A stretch of DNA of 64,000 bases from Strongylocentrotus purpuratus (taxonomy: Eukaryota > Echinodermata > Echinoidea > Camarodonta > Strongylocentrotidae), in NCBI RefSeq assembly GCF_000002235.5, contig NW_022145605.1:1229321-1293320 (forward strand). Reading direction: 5' to 3'. The notes under the pieces were generated by a model. The model was not told the DNA's origin. It made no database searches and saw nothing but the letters and a program-made list of their open reading frames with translations. Position 1 is the stretch's first letter. Each line of letters opens with the position of its first letter. Shown here in pieces: positions 23,724-38,300 of the stretch. The translations under genes and the position numbers were made by a program.

Positions 23724-26700
23724 CTACTCGGTGACCGATGATAACGTGAGGTGATCCGTGAGGTCGGATTTCTTGAGCTTCTTATTGTTGGAACCTGTGG
23801 GCAATTCAACAAAAGAAAACAAAAGAATAATGATTAAATATTTAATCAGGATTTCAAGATTTCAAGATGTATTCATTCCATTCAATAACAAACATATATG
23901 TATATAAAAGATAATACAAGTGTAAAAAAAGAAAGAAATACAAGTTATACAAACATCAGAGGGTCACTAATCTACATGGATCATCTTGGATCAATCATTT
24001 CCATGATTAATTTATGTGGATTGGTGCATGATTTCTGTATAATACTTTACAAGATGTTACATCCAGCCATTACTTGCTATTGAATATATTTTTTTAGTCA
24101 CCTCTTTTTGAAAGGTCAATTACTTCATCTCTCACATGCTTTTGAGGTTTAAAATCTTCTCCTTTTTTTTTAATTTTCAAGTTTAATACGAACTATATGC
24201 ACAAATTCAAGTATACAAAGAACCATTTGGTGATGCATTGCTAGTCTTTCTGACTTATTATTATATGTAACTGTATCAACCCAGGTGATGTAAATGGGTA
24301 CCTGGCAGGAATTCATTCCTTGAAATGCTGGAGCGCTGTATAAACGGCTGCTAGGCTAAAGCCAGGGTAATAATAAATGTGCCTCGGAAAAGAATAATCT
24401 AGATAGATGGCGCTATAGAAATGCCTATTATTATTATTATTATTATTATTATTATCATCTCACTATGTAATTCACATGATGTAAATGTATTAATGTCCTT
24501 TATGCTGTTAGGCAATAAATAGATACAGTAAAACAAGTCTCCCTGACGCACAAAGAACCTTTCAGAATAACATTAAGTTTCGCACTCTTCTTATTTTCTA
24601 AATAAAAAAGAGAATATCTCTACATACCATCAGAGAAGTGATCAGCAGTTTTCTTCCTGAGCTGTTCCACAGACTGCTCGCTCTCTGCCCATTCTAAGAC
24701 AAGGCGTCGCCCGTACAAATGACTGCTATGACATAGCGAGTCAAAGGCCCTCTGTTAGCAAAAAGAAAACAACTTTATTCATTGAGCTTTAAATTTTTTA
24801 AATAGTTGTATTATTATCTTTCAAAATTTGATAATTTCCTTTTGGAACTGTGAAAAAGTATGTTGTAAATTAAAGCTTTCAGCATATTCTCATCTACTAT
24901 ACATATCGTCGCCTGGCTGGCAGAAGGGCGTTAGCTCGAATTTCAGGTAAAAAATGAAGCGTTAAGTAGAAGAGCGTTAGCACTAAATCGCCTCAAACTT
25001 TTATGAAAATGACTTACTTCTGAAAGTAAATTGTGGCCGTGTTCTACTATAACATTTCTATCAGTCTTTTAAGTAATTAACCAATTTTCGGGACGGAAAG
25101 CAGTTTAAATATAAAACAAACCTTTAATTGCGAATAATTTGAAAAGTAGTTTTGGAGTCGCTCACGCGCTAATGCCCTTCTGCCAGCTGGCCAACGATAT
25201 AGCTACATGACTATTGCACCAAGGCAAGAAGGATAAACCTGATCATTTGTAATACTCCATACTTCACAGGACACAACTGAACCTTTCCTCTTCATTTAAA
25301 ATGATTTATAGAAAGGTTCTTTCACAAAGATATTGAAGAATCAGTACTCTCTAAGCCAACTTGATAGCCCCTGTAACATCATCTATTATTGATTTACCTT
25401 TGCATCTTGCTTGGAGAGGAAATCCACAAAGCCAAAGCCTCTATGAGATCCAGTACCACTCATCTTCTTAGGGAGACGAACCGTCTTCACCTCACCAAAC
25501 GTTCTGAAGATGAGAAAGAATAAAGAGGTCATTACAAAGAACTAATACATCAAAGAATTACTTCCAAACCCAGAAGAATGATGATATATCTTTCAACGTT
25601 ACTGGTCCCCATCCCCCTGCATCCCTATTCCCCTTCCTTCATATATTAACAGTTCATAAGATCTGTGTATGCACGTTATTGCAACAAACCCACAAGCCTT
25701 TTCGTACATGAAAACAAATAATCTGCTTTCTGTTTTCTACATCTATTGATATGTAGAAAATTGGGACAGTTACTGTATATCAGTAAAGTTGTATACATGT
25801 ATATTCTATTGCTGAAACAAATGCGTGAATTAAAATTGGCAGTATGATGGTATGACAGAACTTCAGCTTTATTGAACATTCTGGGAACCTAAGGAAAAAG
25901 TTCTTACAATTTTACTTCTCACTCACAAAGAGCTCTACGACCTCCCTACTTTTAAGTGACAAACCAAGATTTTGAACATTCACAGAACCCCAGAAGATAG
26001 AGTCTTATATATCTATACTGCCAACTCAAATAAAGAATTTTCTGAAATCTTTCCATGATTAAAATGGAACATTACAAACCAGGGGGGTATTTCACAAAGA
26101 TACTAAGTTGAACTTATCTCTAAGTTGGACTTAACAATTATGGAAAGCAGTTAGCATCTATGAAAATATTTTGCAAAAATTATTTCAAAAGGCATAAAAT
26201 GTTGATTCAAATAATTCATATTTTTTATTATCTAAGAGAATTCATGTTTTTGATGTGGAATTTATAAAAAGTATAAAATAACTTGATTTTTCGCTTTTGA
26301 ATATATCTACTTTAAGGCTGCAAATGGCTCTCCATAATTTTTAAGTCTGACTTAGAGTTAAGTTCGACTTAGGATCTTTGTGAAACAACCCCTTGGATCT
26401 GTATATCTCTATTGCCTACTCACATGAAGAGTTCTCTGATCTCTCTCGATGAGGCTTCAAATGGAATATTACGGACAAGGATCTTTGTCGACATCTGCTT
26501 CTTGGCTTTCTGTTTCTTCCTGGATGAAGACTGTTGAGTTCTATATTGAACAGAGATACAAAAAGAGAATTCATTAAAGGGAAGCAGTCACTATCAGTTA
26601 TTTCATTAAACAATTTAAACAATGTATATGTTTAAAGGATGCTCTTTTTTGGCTTAAATTAATTATAACATACTGCAAATTCAAAGCAATATCTTCTAGT

Positions 26701-29700
26701 GTATTAAAAGAAAATATGCCTTTCCATTATACCCTTCAACGTCTATTAGGCAAAGATGTAATCTTGAATAGAACTTTGTGCGCTTTTCCTTCCCTGCATG
26801 TAACTAATCATTATTGCAATATTGCATTATGTTTTTTAGAGGTTAAGACAATGGTGCATTTTATCAAATGATAATTCATGATTATCTAAGCTGAAATCCT
26901 TGAAATCTATATTTGCACTTTACTTACTGAACAGTAGATCTATTGGAAATCTTCAGCTCAACGTTGTGACCTTCGACCTCGACATGTTGATATTCTTTCA
27001 GTGCTTTCTGAGCCCATTCTGGTTTCTCAAACTCAATGAAGCCATAACCCATGGATAATAGCTCACCTGCAAAAAGATAGAACATAGCAATGAAAATATT
27101 CACTCTTCTTCCTATATGAAAAACACTAACAGCTTTAAAAAAAAGCTTAGACTATGTTGTTGATTTACTGTAGAGTCATCTATTTTTGAGTCACTAGAGG
27201 TTTTTCAATTGTTCAAATATATGTCAAATATTCAGAACAAATATAACAATAATAATGGGTTCTTGTATTGCCTTCATGTATGTCAGACTTGACACTCCTA
27301 GTGCTCCACGATATGGACATCGAACTTATCAAAACAATACAAGTACTTATAAAACATTATCATGGGTATAATTTGAAACAATTACCTTGTTTTCAAATTT
27401 CTTTCTAAGTACTCGGACAGGTTGAAAAATGAAAAAATGGTAGAAAATCAAGTATGATTGAATGATTAGAAATAATTGCCAATTTCTAAGAAATGATTTT
27501 AGATTATTTTTACCAAGATGTCTTCAGGCTTGATTACGAACTATCAGTAAGTGTATGGTTATTGAAGAATTAAAAATTTCCTTTCATTTTAAGATAAAGA
27601 AAGACGATATTGTGAGAATAACTCTCTCTGACCTTGGTTCTTTGTATCCTTCTTCCGAGCAATTGTCACGTTCCTAATAGAGCCGCACTTCTTGAATGCC
27701 TGCATGGGAACACACAAAGATGGCCGTTGCATTTAGGTAGATGAAACAGAAGGTTTACACTTACGATTGATAAGGATTGGAAGCGCCTCTTGTGCAGCCA
27801 ACTGTACAATCAAATCCATAGCAGCCACAAACAATCACCATTGCTCAGTTTCTAGTCTTTTAATTTGGAATATGCTTAATGAAATGTTCTTTTACAGCTC
27901 TTTTTCAAGACTATTTTCATAATTTAATCAGATAGAATGTATACATTTGCCACCATAAATTATACATTAGACATTAAATACTTGTAATGAGGTTGAAAAA
28001 CAAAAACTGCATCTGCTTAAAGCAGTGAAGCATCACTCTCCCCCCCAAAAAAAAAACACAAAAAACAACAAACAACAACAACAACAACAACATTAATTCC
28101 AAAGAATAGCAGTGAATAAATGATAGATAGATAGATAGATAAATGAATTTTATTAGAATCTTCATGTCTGGCAGTTAAAAACTGAAATGGATATGAATTA
28201 CAATAATACCAACAAGCTTATCATTCGCTCGCCAAGAGACACTGCACTCCAAAAGCCAGAACGCGTACCAAACACATCAGCCGCCGTGAGGCTGGACAAG
28301 CACTAATGTTCGTCCTGCCCAGCAACGACTAATGCACGCAATCTGCACCCTGACCACTGAGACACAATGACCCTCAGACTGAGACACAATGACCCTCAGA
28401 CAAAATAAAGCTTCACCATGTCTTTTTTTCACTGATATTCTTTAAGTTTGTAGAACCAATCATCTCTTCAGTTACATGTACAGGTTTCTCCATTCTTTCA
28501 ACTTGAGAATTGACTTTGAGTTTGATACAGTCTATGCAAATCTTTTGGTTTCCTTCATTAAACTTTCTATTTCAACCTTGATCATACCTTCTTGAGAATA
28601 CTTTCATCCGTACTGAAATTAAGATTCTTGACAAAGAGAACACTGCCTTCTTGTACTTGGTGCTCATCATCAGATTCTGAAAAATAGACAAACAGAAAAA
28701 AAATCATAAACAGATTGAAATCATATCATTGAGAGTAAACTTAGGGTATACAACATGTATAAAACTAGATGGAACTTCGACTGCGCGCATTCGAAATGAT
28801 GCCTCCGTCATAGAGCAATTTACAAACCAAAACAGAAGAAATTTTTCAAATTCAAGTTCAATTGTAATCCATTAACAGGTTCTCAGAATATTGTGATTAC
28901 AAGCAATTTCTCATATACATATATGACCCTTTGATCTTTGACCTCATGGCCCTAACATTTACTCAGTTCATTGGCTCTGCAAGATGCCCCGAGTTAAATA
29001 GTAATCCATCTGTCAGTTCTAATGAGAATGTGTTCACAAGCAGTTTTTGCATACATAATGAGCCCTGGGACCTTTGACCTTTGACCTCGTGACCCCAAAA
29101 TCTATTCAGTTCATCGGCTCTGCAAGATACATACATGACCAAAGTTTGGCAGGAATCCATCAATCGGTTCTTTGGATAATGCGATCACGAGCTGTTTTAG
29201 CATACATAATGAGCCCTGTGACCTTTGAACTTTGACCTTGTGACCCCAAAATCTAATCAGTTCATCGGCTCTGCAAGATACATACATGACCAAAGTTTGG
29301 CAGGAATCCATCTATCGGTTCTTTGGATAACGCGATCACGAGCTGTTTTTGCATACATATGAGCCCTGCGACCTTTGACCTTTGACCTTGTGACCCCAAA
29401 ATCTAATCAGTTCATCGGCTCTGCAAGATACATACATGACCAAAGTTTGGCAGGAATCCATCAATCGGTTCTTCAGATAACGCGATCACGAGAACGGGAC
29501 GTACGGACGGACGGACAACCAGAAAACATAATGCCTCCGGCTACTTCGTAACGGAGGCATAAAAAAGATGCCTTATATCTGTCCTGTGGCACTTTAAGTA
29601 TATCAAACTTACCGTAGTGGATTTTCGGCAATCTTGTCATTAGTACATTCTTTCTATTTCATGCTTTCCTATGCATAGACTGTATCAAACTCAAACTCAA

Positions 29701-32295
29701 AACCCATAGAAGTGTAGCACGAGATGTATCAAAATAATAATTTCCTTCAAAAAACTGAAGTGAATGGTTCTAATGACATTATTTTCTCTTTGCTCAAGTA
29801 TGAAACCTACTCAAATCAGTTTATTTCAAATTGTTTTTCTCTCTTTTTGTACTGTCCTCTTTCTATAAGACAGTGATGCTGAATAATTTCCAGACATAAA
29901 ATAAAATTTATTTCAAAGCTTAAAATCAAGAGAGTTTACCCAAGAACAAAATGAGTAAATACCATTCATAGTGCTACCACCAAATAAGTTGCACAATTGT
30001 GACCATGGCAGTAGTATCATACTTGCCAAATTATCGGAAGAAATATAATGAATGTCAAACACTTGACCCATTTCAGCAGGCAAGTACCGTAGCACTGAGC
30101 ATGAAATTTTATGGATGGCATCCTAATATGATTACATTCCATCTTTCCATTTCATGCTTTTATAAGTGCATTTCATAATTACCAGTCAAGACTCAACATC
30201 TGGGGGGTGTTTCACAAAGCTTGTCATCAATGACAAATGACTTTTTTTGTTATAAGGTACTGAAATCTTTGCTTCTGATTGGCCATCAGCAGATTTGTCA
30301 CTGATTTTTGTTATTTGTCATTGAAAAAATGCTTTGTGAAACACCCCCCTGAACTAGCTCCATCATACCTGATTCTTCTTGAGGTTCCTCTTTCTTGACT
30401 TCTTCCAATTCTTCTTTCTTCTCTTCTTTAGTTTCTTCCACAGCAGGTGTCTTCTCTAAGCTCTTTATAGATGTTCCAAACACATCCATGGGGGCCCATT
30501 CCAAGTACAGCGGAACATGCTTGAACTACGGAGAAGAATTGGACCAAAAATATGCCTAAGCTGTTTAGAAACAATATCATAAAGTATTTCTTATTTCTAA
30601 ACAAACTCATATTTTCGGTGTTACAAAATTATAATGGATGATCTCTCTAAAACATAGACATTATAATTGTATTCTTATTTTACTATTATGCAGAACACTC
30701 AAAAGTGTACATTGATAAATAAAGTATAACTTGTATTTGGGAATACAGGAATATGACTTATATATGTAAACAAAACCGTTGGGGAATTTCATCTTGAGAT
30801 GTATTTCATTAAAAACCAGTGAATCGCGAACCTTAGTGTAAGCTAGTTGGTAGAAGGCAGCTCTTGCTTCTGTTGGTTCTAAGAACTCTACAATTGATGT
30901 CACTCCTGCGGGGGGCATGAGAACCCTTCCCAGCATGCCGTGCTGACTGAACACCTCTCTCAGCTCCTCCGGTGTAGTACTTGCTGGGAGGTTCTTCACC
31001 AGGAACACTGATTTACTTCTCGCTGCAGCAGCCTAGGAAGGAACAATGTGGCCAGTATTCAGGGTTTAATACTAACAAAGAAAAACACTTATGGGACTAG
31101 TGATGAAAAGTAGCTGCTATTTCAGTTGATGTTGCAAGAATCGTTATATCAATGAGAGTATAGATCAATTGATTTTGACAGTAATCATAAATGAAATTTG
31201 CAAGTAAATCTTCTCGCATATAGAAGTACAAGTACAACTGAAGTAAAAGCCTGAATAGTCTCTTGGGGTTTTACAAAGGCATATATTTCTATTCTTAGAT
31301 TGAATCACATTATTCTTTGGACCTTTAAACCTGTTTCTTTGGCAAGCATGGGAAATTCAGCACATCTCCTTTCCTCAGGAAATGTTTTAGACAACAGAAA
31401 CAATTTCTAATAATTGTTCAAAGTCTTGCTCATGCATGATGCTTTAAGCTGTCTGACAATATCTACCACAGCAAAAGAAGACAATTGTGCTGTTAAAGAG
31501 GTTTACTCTATCATAATTACTCTAGTAAGAACATGGTACCTGACTGAATGAGTCTAGTAACACCCCATTGTCCAAGAGGAACTGCCTTGTTTCAGCAACA
31601 ATCTGTGTCTCTCCTAGAGCCATCCGAACTCCAAGACTTCTACTCGATTCCTGAAAAAGAGACAAGTAGAAAGATCCTCAAGAGATAGCTTCATATCTTG
31701 ACAATTGATTATATTATATTTCAAGTCATGTAGTTTACATTTATCAGAGGAGACATGTATAAATGGAACTTGAATTTATCTTAACTGAAATTGGCAATTG
31801 AACATTTAAGTGACTTTTTCACTATCTTTTCTAATCACTTATTATTTTAATGTCGCTCTGTATTTATTATCCAGGGATGCCAGGTAGAATTGATCAGAGG
31901 GCCTGAAAATCACCTAGAATGAGCTATTTTGTACACAAAAAAGCCTAAACTATGGTCTGAAAATAACTCTCCGGGGCCTGAATTCAGGCTATTGCCTGGA
32001 AACTGGCATCCCTGTATTAACACTGTCCAATGTTTTGTTGATACTGCTACAATGTATACCTTACTGTATTGAAGAAAAAAGCCAAACAAGAAGAAACCTA
32101 ACTTACAGGATCTAAGATGTCACTCTTTGAAGTCTGATATTTGGCTGCCATGACATCTGCTACTGCATTCGCTGAGATGAACAAAGTGTTCCAGTTGTGT
32201 GAACTAAAAACAAAAAGAAAGATATCATCATCATCATCATCATCGTCGTCGTCGTTGTCGTCGTCGTCGTCGTCGTCATCACCATCATCATCATT

Positions 32296-32326
<31 letters not shown>

Positions 32327-32348
32327 ACATCATCATCATCATCAGCAA

Positions 32349-32383
<35 letters not shown>

Positions 32384-35300
32384 CCACCACCACCACCACT
32401 CTTACAGTCTCCTGCAAATCCCACACACAAACAACCACTGAAATGCTCTAAAACAGCAACAGCCTTCTGATTAGTTTACTGTAAATCACTGCACAAGAAA
32501 CCACTATCATTTATGTCACTACTGTAACACTTTACTATTTTATAATCAATTTGGTTAGAATTGATGATCATCCAGCAAGCCCATGTGATTGCAGCATGCG
32601 TCATAGAACCTTGCTGCTGGTTAACACACTTACCATTGATGTTAACTTTGCCATCAATAGTAACTACCATAGTAACCTTGATTTTGATTGGCTGTTGAGC
32701 CCTGTTACCATAACTGCCATTGATGGCAAAATTACCACCAATGGTAAGTTGTATGCAATGGGCCAATGAATGTTACCTTCCACTCTGAGCTTTGGTCTTT
32801 GCTGCCTTCTTGTTCTTGAAAGAAGAGCCCTCCTTGTGTGTCTCTTCTTCCACCTTCTTCTCCTTGCCTGGTAGGATGTGAAGCATCCGACCCTGTCAAA
32901 CAGACCAAGCAAATAATCACAATTGAGTGGTGAAGTGAGACATCATCAAAAATCTATTTTTTGGATTTCATCATTTTGTCTTCATTATAACATTACGAAC
33001 CAGAGCAATATAAACTGAGTTCCTATAAGAAATGTATTTAATCAGATGGTCATATCTCAGCCAATACTTAACATATTCAATTGGTTTTTGATGTTTGGAC
33101 ATTATTTGTTATGCTCTTTCGGAAAATAAAGAAATAATTAAGAAATTCCAAAAATTGATTTTTATGATGTCACAGCTTCGGTACTCTATACAATCAACTA
33201 AAGTCTAATCATAATCCAATCATTCACTATCAGATGTTTTCAAATGCTATTCACTTCTGTGGGTAGTTGGCGGGGATGCCCTCGCACCTCCCTACCAACA
33301 GTTCTCAATGAGGACCTGAAGACCACAGGCCAAAGCATACGCTACTCAGCTGACTACTAGAGCACCTACGGCTCTGGACTAACAAGAAATGGAAGGAAAA
33401 GATGAGAATTGTTGATTTGACATAGATGTCAACAACACAAAAACCGTTTCACACACACATTATGGCTGCTTTTTTTAATGTGTTTCCATCAATAAACCAA
33501 ATTTAGTTAGAGTGATTCACATCTATTCACTGAGCCCCCTTTACAGTTCTCCCCCCATTCCCTTCTCCTTGGCCATCTGTTAGCCAATCATATCAATGGT
33601 ATGACACCTATACAACCCTTCCAAAGGTCCTATGGTTAGAGACATACCTGAAAGCTGGTCCCATCTAGTTCTGTGTAAGCTCTGACAGCATGCTCAGGCA
33701 TCATGAAAGTGACGAAAGCAAAACCTTTTATCTTCTTTGTGAAGGTGTCTATGGGAAGATTCACTTCTGTAAGAGGACCTGCAGGGGAAACATATCAAAT
33801 AAATAGGATAACATAAAGCTCTTGCCAAAGGACAAGAAAAAGAAACACACAGAGTGATTTGTAGAATTTGCAAGGACAATGATTGTAACCACTAAAGAAC
33901 AGTAACTTCTAGAAAATTCTTATTATAAATGCAAAGGAAGGGTCATCTGCTTTAAAGTTTAGTGATGACAAACAGCATGATAATGAAAATGTTGTATATT
34001 CTCACTTTGCAAGGAAAAATAAACTGACATTCAAGACTTAAAGCTAAAGACCAGTTATGGTCATGCAATTGCATAGTGAAAGAAACGTTGTGAAATCGAT
34101 CAGAAAAGGTTGATCATCTAGCATAGATGTACTGCAAGGTTCTGGAATCATCAAAATTATAAGAAATTTGGCCAAGTCTTCATAAAGTTAGAAGCACTGT
34201 ACACAGAAAGATGTATATGGGACTACACACACGTGTGCGACACGTGTATTTGTATCTCTCAACAGTATATAGATATACTAATTTACCAAATATATCAATT
34301 AGTAGGCGGTTTCCCAACAAAATTTTTATCGTCATGTAATATTCACAACATATTCTTTCACAAGATTGGTAGCAAGAGCTTCCATTTCATTTTTTGAAAT
34401 TGGGGCGTTCCCAATACTGGTCTTTACCTTTAAGGATATCTTTATTCAAAATTGATGATTTGAAATAGGAGTTCTACTATATGTTAGGCTTCCACAACTC
34501 ACTATGAACATTTAAAAAAAAGCTTGGTGAGGAATTGTCATCTCCACTTTCTAGGAAAAAACTCCACCAAAAGGCCATGTCTGGTCCACAACACAATCAC
34601 AATGAATTAATTCATTTCAAAACTGAAAGCTGGATTGACATGGCCATAAAGATTTGAATTTGGATCTATAGTTTCCTCTCATTGTTATCATTCTTGTTTG
34701 GTATACTGGAATTAGCAATCTTGATTGACTAATTCATCTTCTTACCGTATTTACTAAACAGGAATTCTAGGTCCTCCTCCTTGCAGATGTAGGCAAGATT
34801 CCTCACAAAAAGCCGTCCAGTCTAGGGAAGAAATGATTAAATGACGAATGAATTAATTGACTTGAGCTGCAATCTCTTCTTTTCATGCATCAGTACAATG
34901 AGGCTTTATCTCACTCAACCATCTAAAGAAACCTTGTCAAACTTGTATTAATAATCAAGAATAATCAGAAGAAATAATAAATAGAGAAAGTTATACAAAA
35001 TAAAAAGAAAAAAGAACAAGAGATTAATAGGGGAATTACAAATTCATGTGTACTTTCTACAAGGTTGTCTTCAACCATTCACACATTCAAGACAAAATTA
35101 TTGACTGAATATTGTAGGATTAGTACTGAAATAGGCATTAAATTAAATTGACCATTATCATTTCAAGTTTTGACTCATATACTTGAACATAGAAGAACCA
35201 TATACACACCTCAGCAATAGTGTCTTCTGAATTTTCCAGTTCGGCAGCCTGTTTGAAAAGATTGAGAACAAATATTATGTATTAATATACCGGTAACAGT

Positions 35301-38300
35301 GGGACATGGAAACTATGTCAAAAATACAGATCTTTCTTTTTTCTGTAATCAAAGGAGAAACCAATTTGTGAATATATTACTGAACTGATATCTTCATTAC
35401 CTATGCCCATATGTGGAGATAGATACTAGCTATACCCCTTGCATGAGATGTATCACACTCAATCTGCACAGATTTAATCCCACAGCACACACAAAGAACA
35501 ATATTCAGTTCTTTTATAGCGCATAACACATTACAGGATAGCATGTCCCTATGCGCTTTAAAAAGAAAGGAAAGAATTACAAGAAAAAGTCATACAAATT
35601 AGAAAATCAACTTAGAAGCAAAAAAGTACATGTAGTGTTGGACGCTGAGTCCATGGGTGTTCACTTTTAACATTGAATAAATACCTTTCAAGAGAAATCT
35701 TAAACTTGTTTAAATTATTGTGATTTCTCATGGAATCTGGAAGGGCATTCCATAAAACTGAGGAGGCGTGGGTAAAAGAACGTTCACCATATGTTTTTGT
35801 TGAGGTGGGAGGGACAATGAATAATGATTTTGAGCGTGATCTTAAAGTACGAGTAGGCCGATACAATGATAATAGTTCACTTAAATAAGAAGGGGCAATG
35901 TCATGAAATCATTTACCAATTCACCACAAACACTAATTGATACTAAAACAGATATGTAGAAATATACCAACCTGTTTAGCCCATGGAGGCTCTTCCTGAT
36001 GTTTAGTGTATGCATCCTTATTCCAAGCTTCTTCTCGAAATAACTCTACATATCTCCTTCCTGAATGGCATAAGAGCAGAAGGAAATATAAAATGAGTTA
36101 GAGTTAGTAGTTTACGGGAATCTATGGTGCAGACCATTAGGTCCCAGATCATCTGCATAATTCTTCATTGAATATCCATGAGCAAGCTCCCTATGTATTC
36201 CATTATTGGCCTGTAAGGTTCCCTCTCTGTATACAGCCAGTACAAGTTTCTAAAACTAATCTCAACCCTAAATTTCAAACAGATACAATTCATAATTTAT
36301 TTATTTTGGTCATTGTAGCTTTATGTTCTAACAAGCCCATTAAAAGTCCAATGTAGCGCAAAATTTTACAGCCAAAATCTCCTACATAGTGACTTTTCTA
36401 CAGCTTCTGATCAGTGAATCAACCGCTTCATAAATTACTTCATCGCTCCCGACGACAGAGTCGAGCCCCTCCTACTAACCATCCTCTCCAAACCGGCGCT
36501 ACAGTTCTCTTTAGAACTATAACCTCAAGAAATATTACCACCAGTCCATTTCAGGACTACACACACACTCAAGAAAAAAAGATTACCGACAGTCCTTTTC
36601 CGGACTCCCTAATCCTCCCCCTCACATGGTGCAACCTGAAGTCTACTGTATAGCTTCATAAATGTTTTGATTGAATGCATGATCAGGTGTTTTTATTGAA
36701 TCAATCAGTATTACCTACCCATGTATTCTCTGTTTCTCTTCATGGCTTTGGTGATATCATCCTCACTGGCAAACTCTACAAATATGACACCTACAAATCA
36801 AGGACATTAAACAAAATGGTTAAACAAAAACAGGTTCTATGTTCAGTAGAGAATAACTGGTATAGTTTAGTGTAGCCAAAAAATCCTACAACTGCTATAG
36901 ACATCATGAATGGCTCAGTGTCCAAAGTATCTGCCTTGGGGGAGATCACATGATTGATCACATGATTGATTTCAGTCCCGGATATGCCGAAAGACAAAAA
37001 TGGATGCCATTGATACAGAAAACTTTTATCAGTTGGGGATAATAATAACATGTAGTTTTTAAGCTCCTACCAACATTAAATTTGTTATGCAAGCTTTCAT
37101 CCACTCCTGTAGACTTTCTAAAGCTAAGTGATCAGTCTGAGTCACACGTTTGCCACAGGAGTGGATGAAAGCTTGCATAACAAATTTAAGGTTGGTAGAA
37201 ACTTAAAAACTACATGTTATGGATGCCATTGTTGTGTGTTAAGAGTGCCTCTCCACGGTTTATAGTAAAGCGATTGTATACAATTATATCCTGAATACCT
37301 GTTTCTGTTCCTGAGATTTGGTTGTAATTATTTTTCATCTCTTCACTTTATACATAGCTGTTAACAAACTAAACTGGACTGTAATTTCATGGAACTTCAT
37401 TTGCAAACAATTCTCGCTACCCCAAATAGCGATTCTGCCGAGATCCGGGGAAAATCCTGAAAACGCGCATTGCATTATGGGATAGCTTTTCGACATTACA
37501 GCTTCCTGTGCGATAGCGCAAACGTAAAACGCCGTCGCCACACAACGTGTATGCACCGAATATGTCGTCTGCTCGGTCTTGTTTTTTTTTCGCAAATATT
37601 TCAACGTTTATTTGAACATTTCATTCGTTGTTTTTTGCGTCTTTTGACATCAGTGACGATGGTTTTCTTTTGTGAGGCTGCACAGTGCTGGGCTCATGAT
37701 TCCAAGCGTAAGAACCCTGATTTTAGCGTGCGTGAAAACTCTGCACAGCGAACACAGGCGCTAGCGCCAGCGGGATGGGACTCTATACCGGAAGTTGTAG
37801 TGACGACCCGAGAGATTGAAAATTACCTCGTCTCGCGAATTTCGAGATTTTCGTACCTATTTAGGGTAGCGAGAATTAATTCATGTTGTATCATTGAATT
37901 AGTTACCTGTTCTCTGCCCTTTCTCATTCAGAGGTGCTCTAATGGTTTTCATACTTAGTGGAGCAAAGAACTTCACCACATCTTCCTGAAATAAAAAATA
38001 ACATAAAATAGAGGAGAAAAAAAACCAAAATGACATCACAAAACTATCAAAAGCCATTGGGAAAAGTTTGCAAAGAAAATATCTAGCCATTTTAACTTCC
38101 CATTATGTGAATAGTAACATGAGGTAACAAATTGACATTCTAAAGTAGGCCTATTAAACTAGGGACTTATTTGTCAGCAATGACACACAAAAAAGTCTTT
38201 GAATTTTTTGTGTTTTTAATCAAACAACAAGGATCTAGGAATTTGTTGTTGTTTTGTAAATGCATGTTTTCATTTGTTCATTACAGGATCCATCTGCTCT

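Larger units (their letters stand above)
23724..26540 (-). other. RBM19: RBM19 exons 23-26: RRM6 and C-terminus
   Basis: RRM6 spans about residues 849-925. It has [21 protein letters not shown] and RNP1 HRGFGFVDF, then [19 protein letters not shown], nearly identical to human. The tail [12 protein letters not shown] continues into a divergent, polar C-terminus [22 protein letters not shown] ending at TAG (23724-23726). Confidence 0.95.

Noticed and set aside
28057-28092. CRISPR-like short repeats (CAA)n
   Set aside because: Simple microsatellite in an animal intron.
32098-32470. Poly-Asp, poly-Met and poly-Ser frames
   Set aside because: Translation of the (ATC)n tract in an RBM19 intron; the real exon 16 ends at 32203.
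37470-37958. 162-codon frame as a host gene
   Set aside because: Only the short THAP-like part from 37660 is meaningful, and it lies inside an element with inverted ends; the rest is leader and intron-like sequence.
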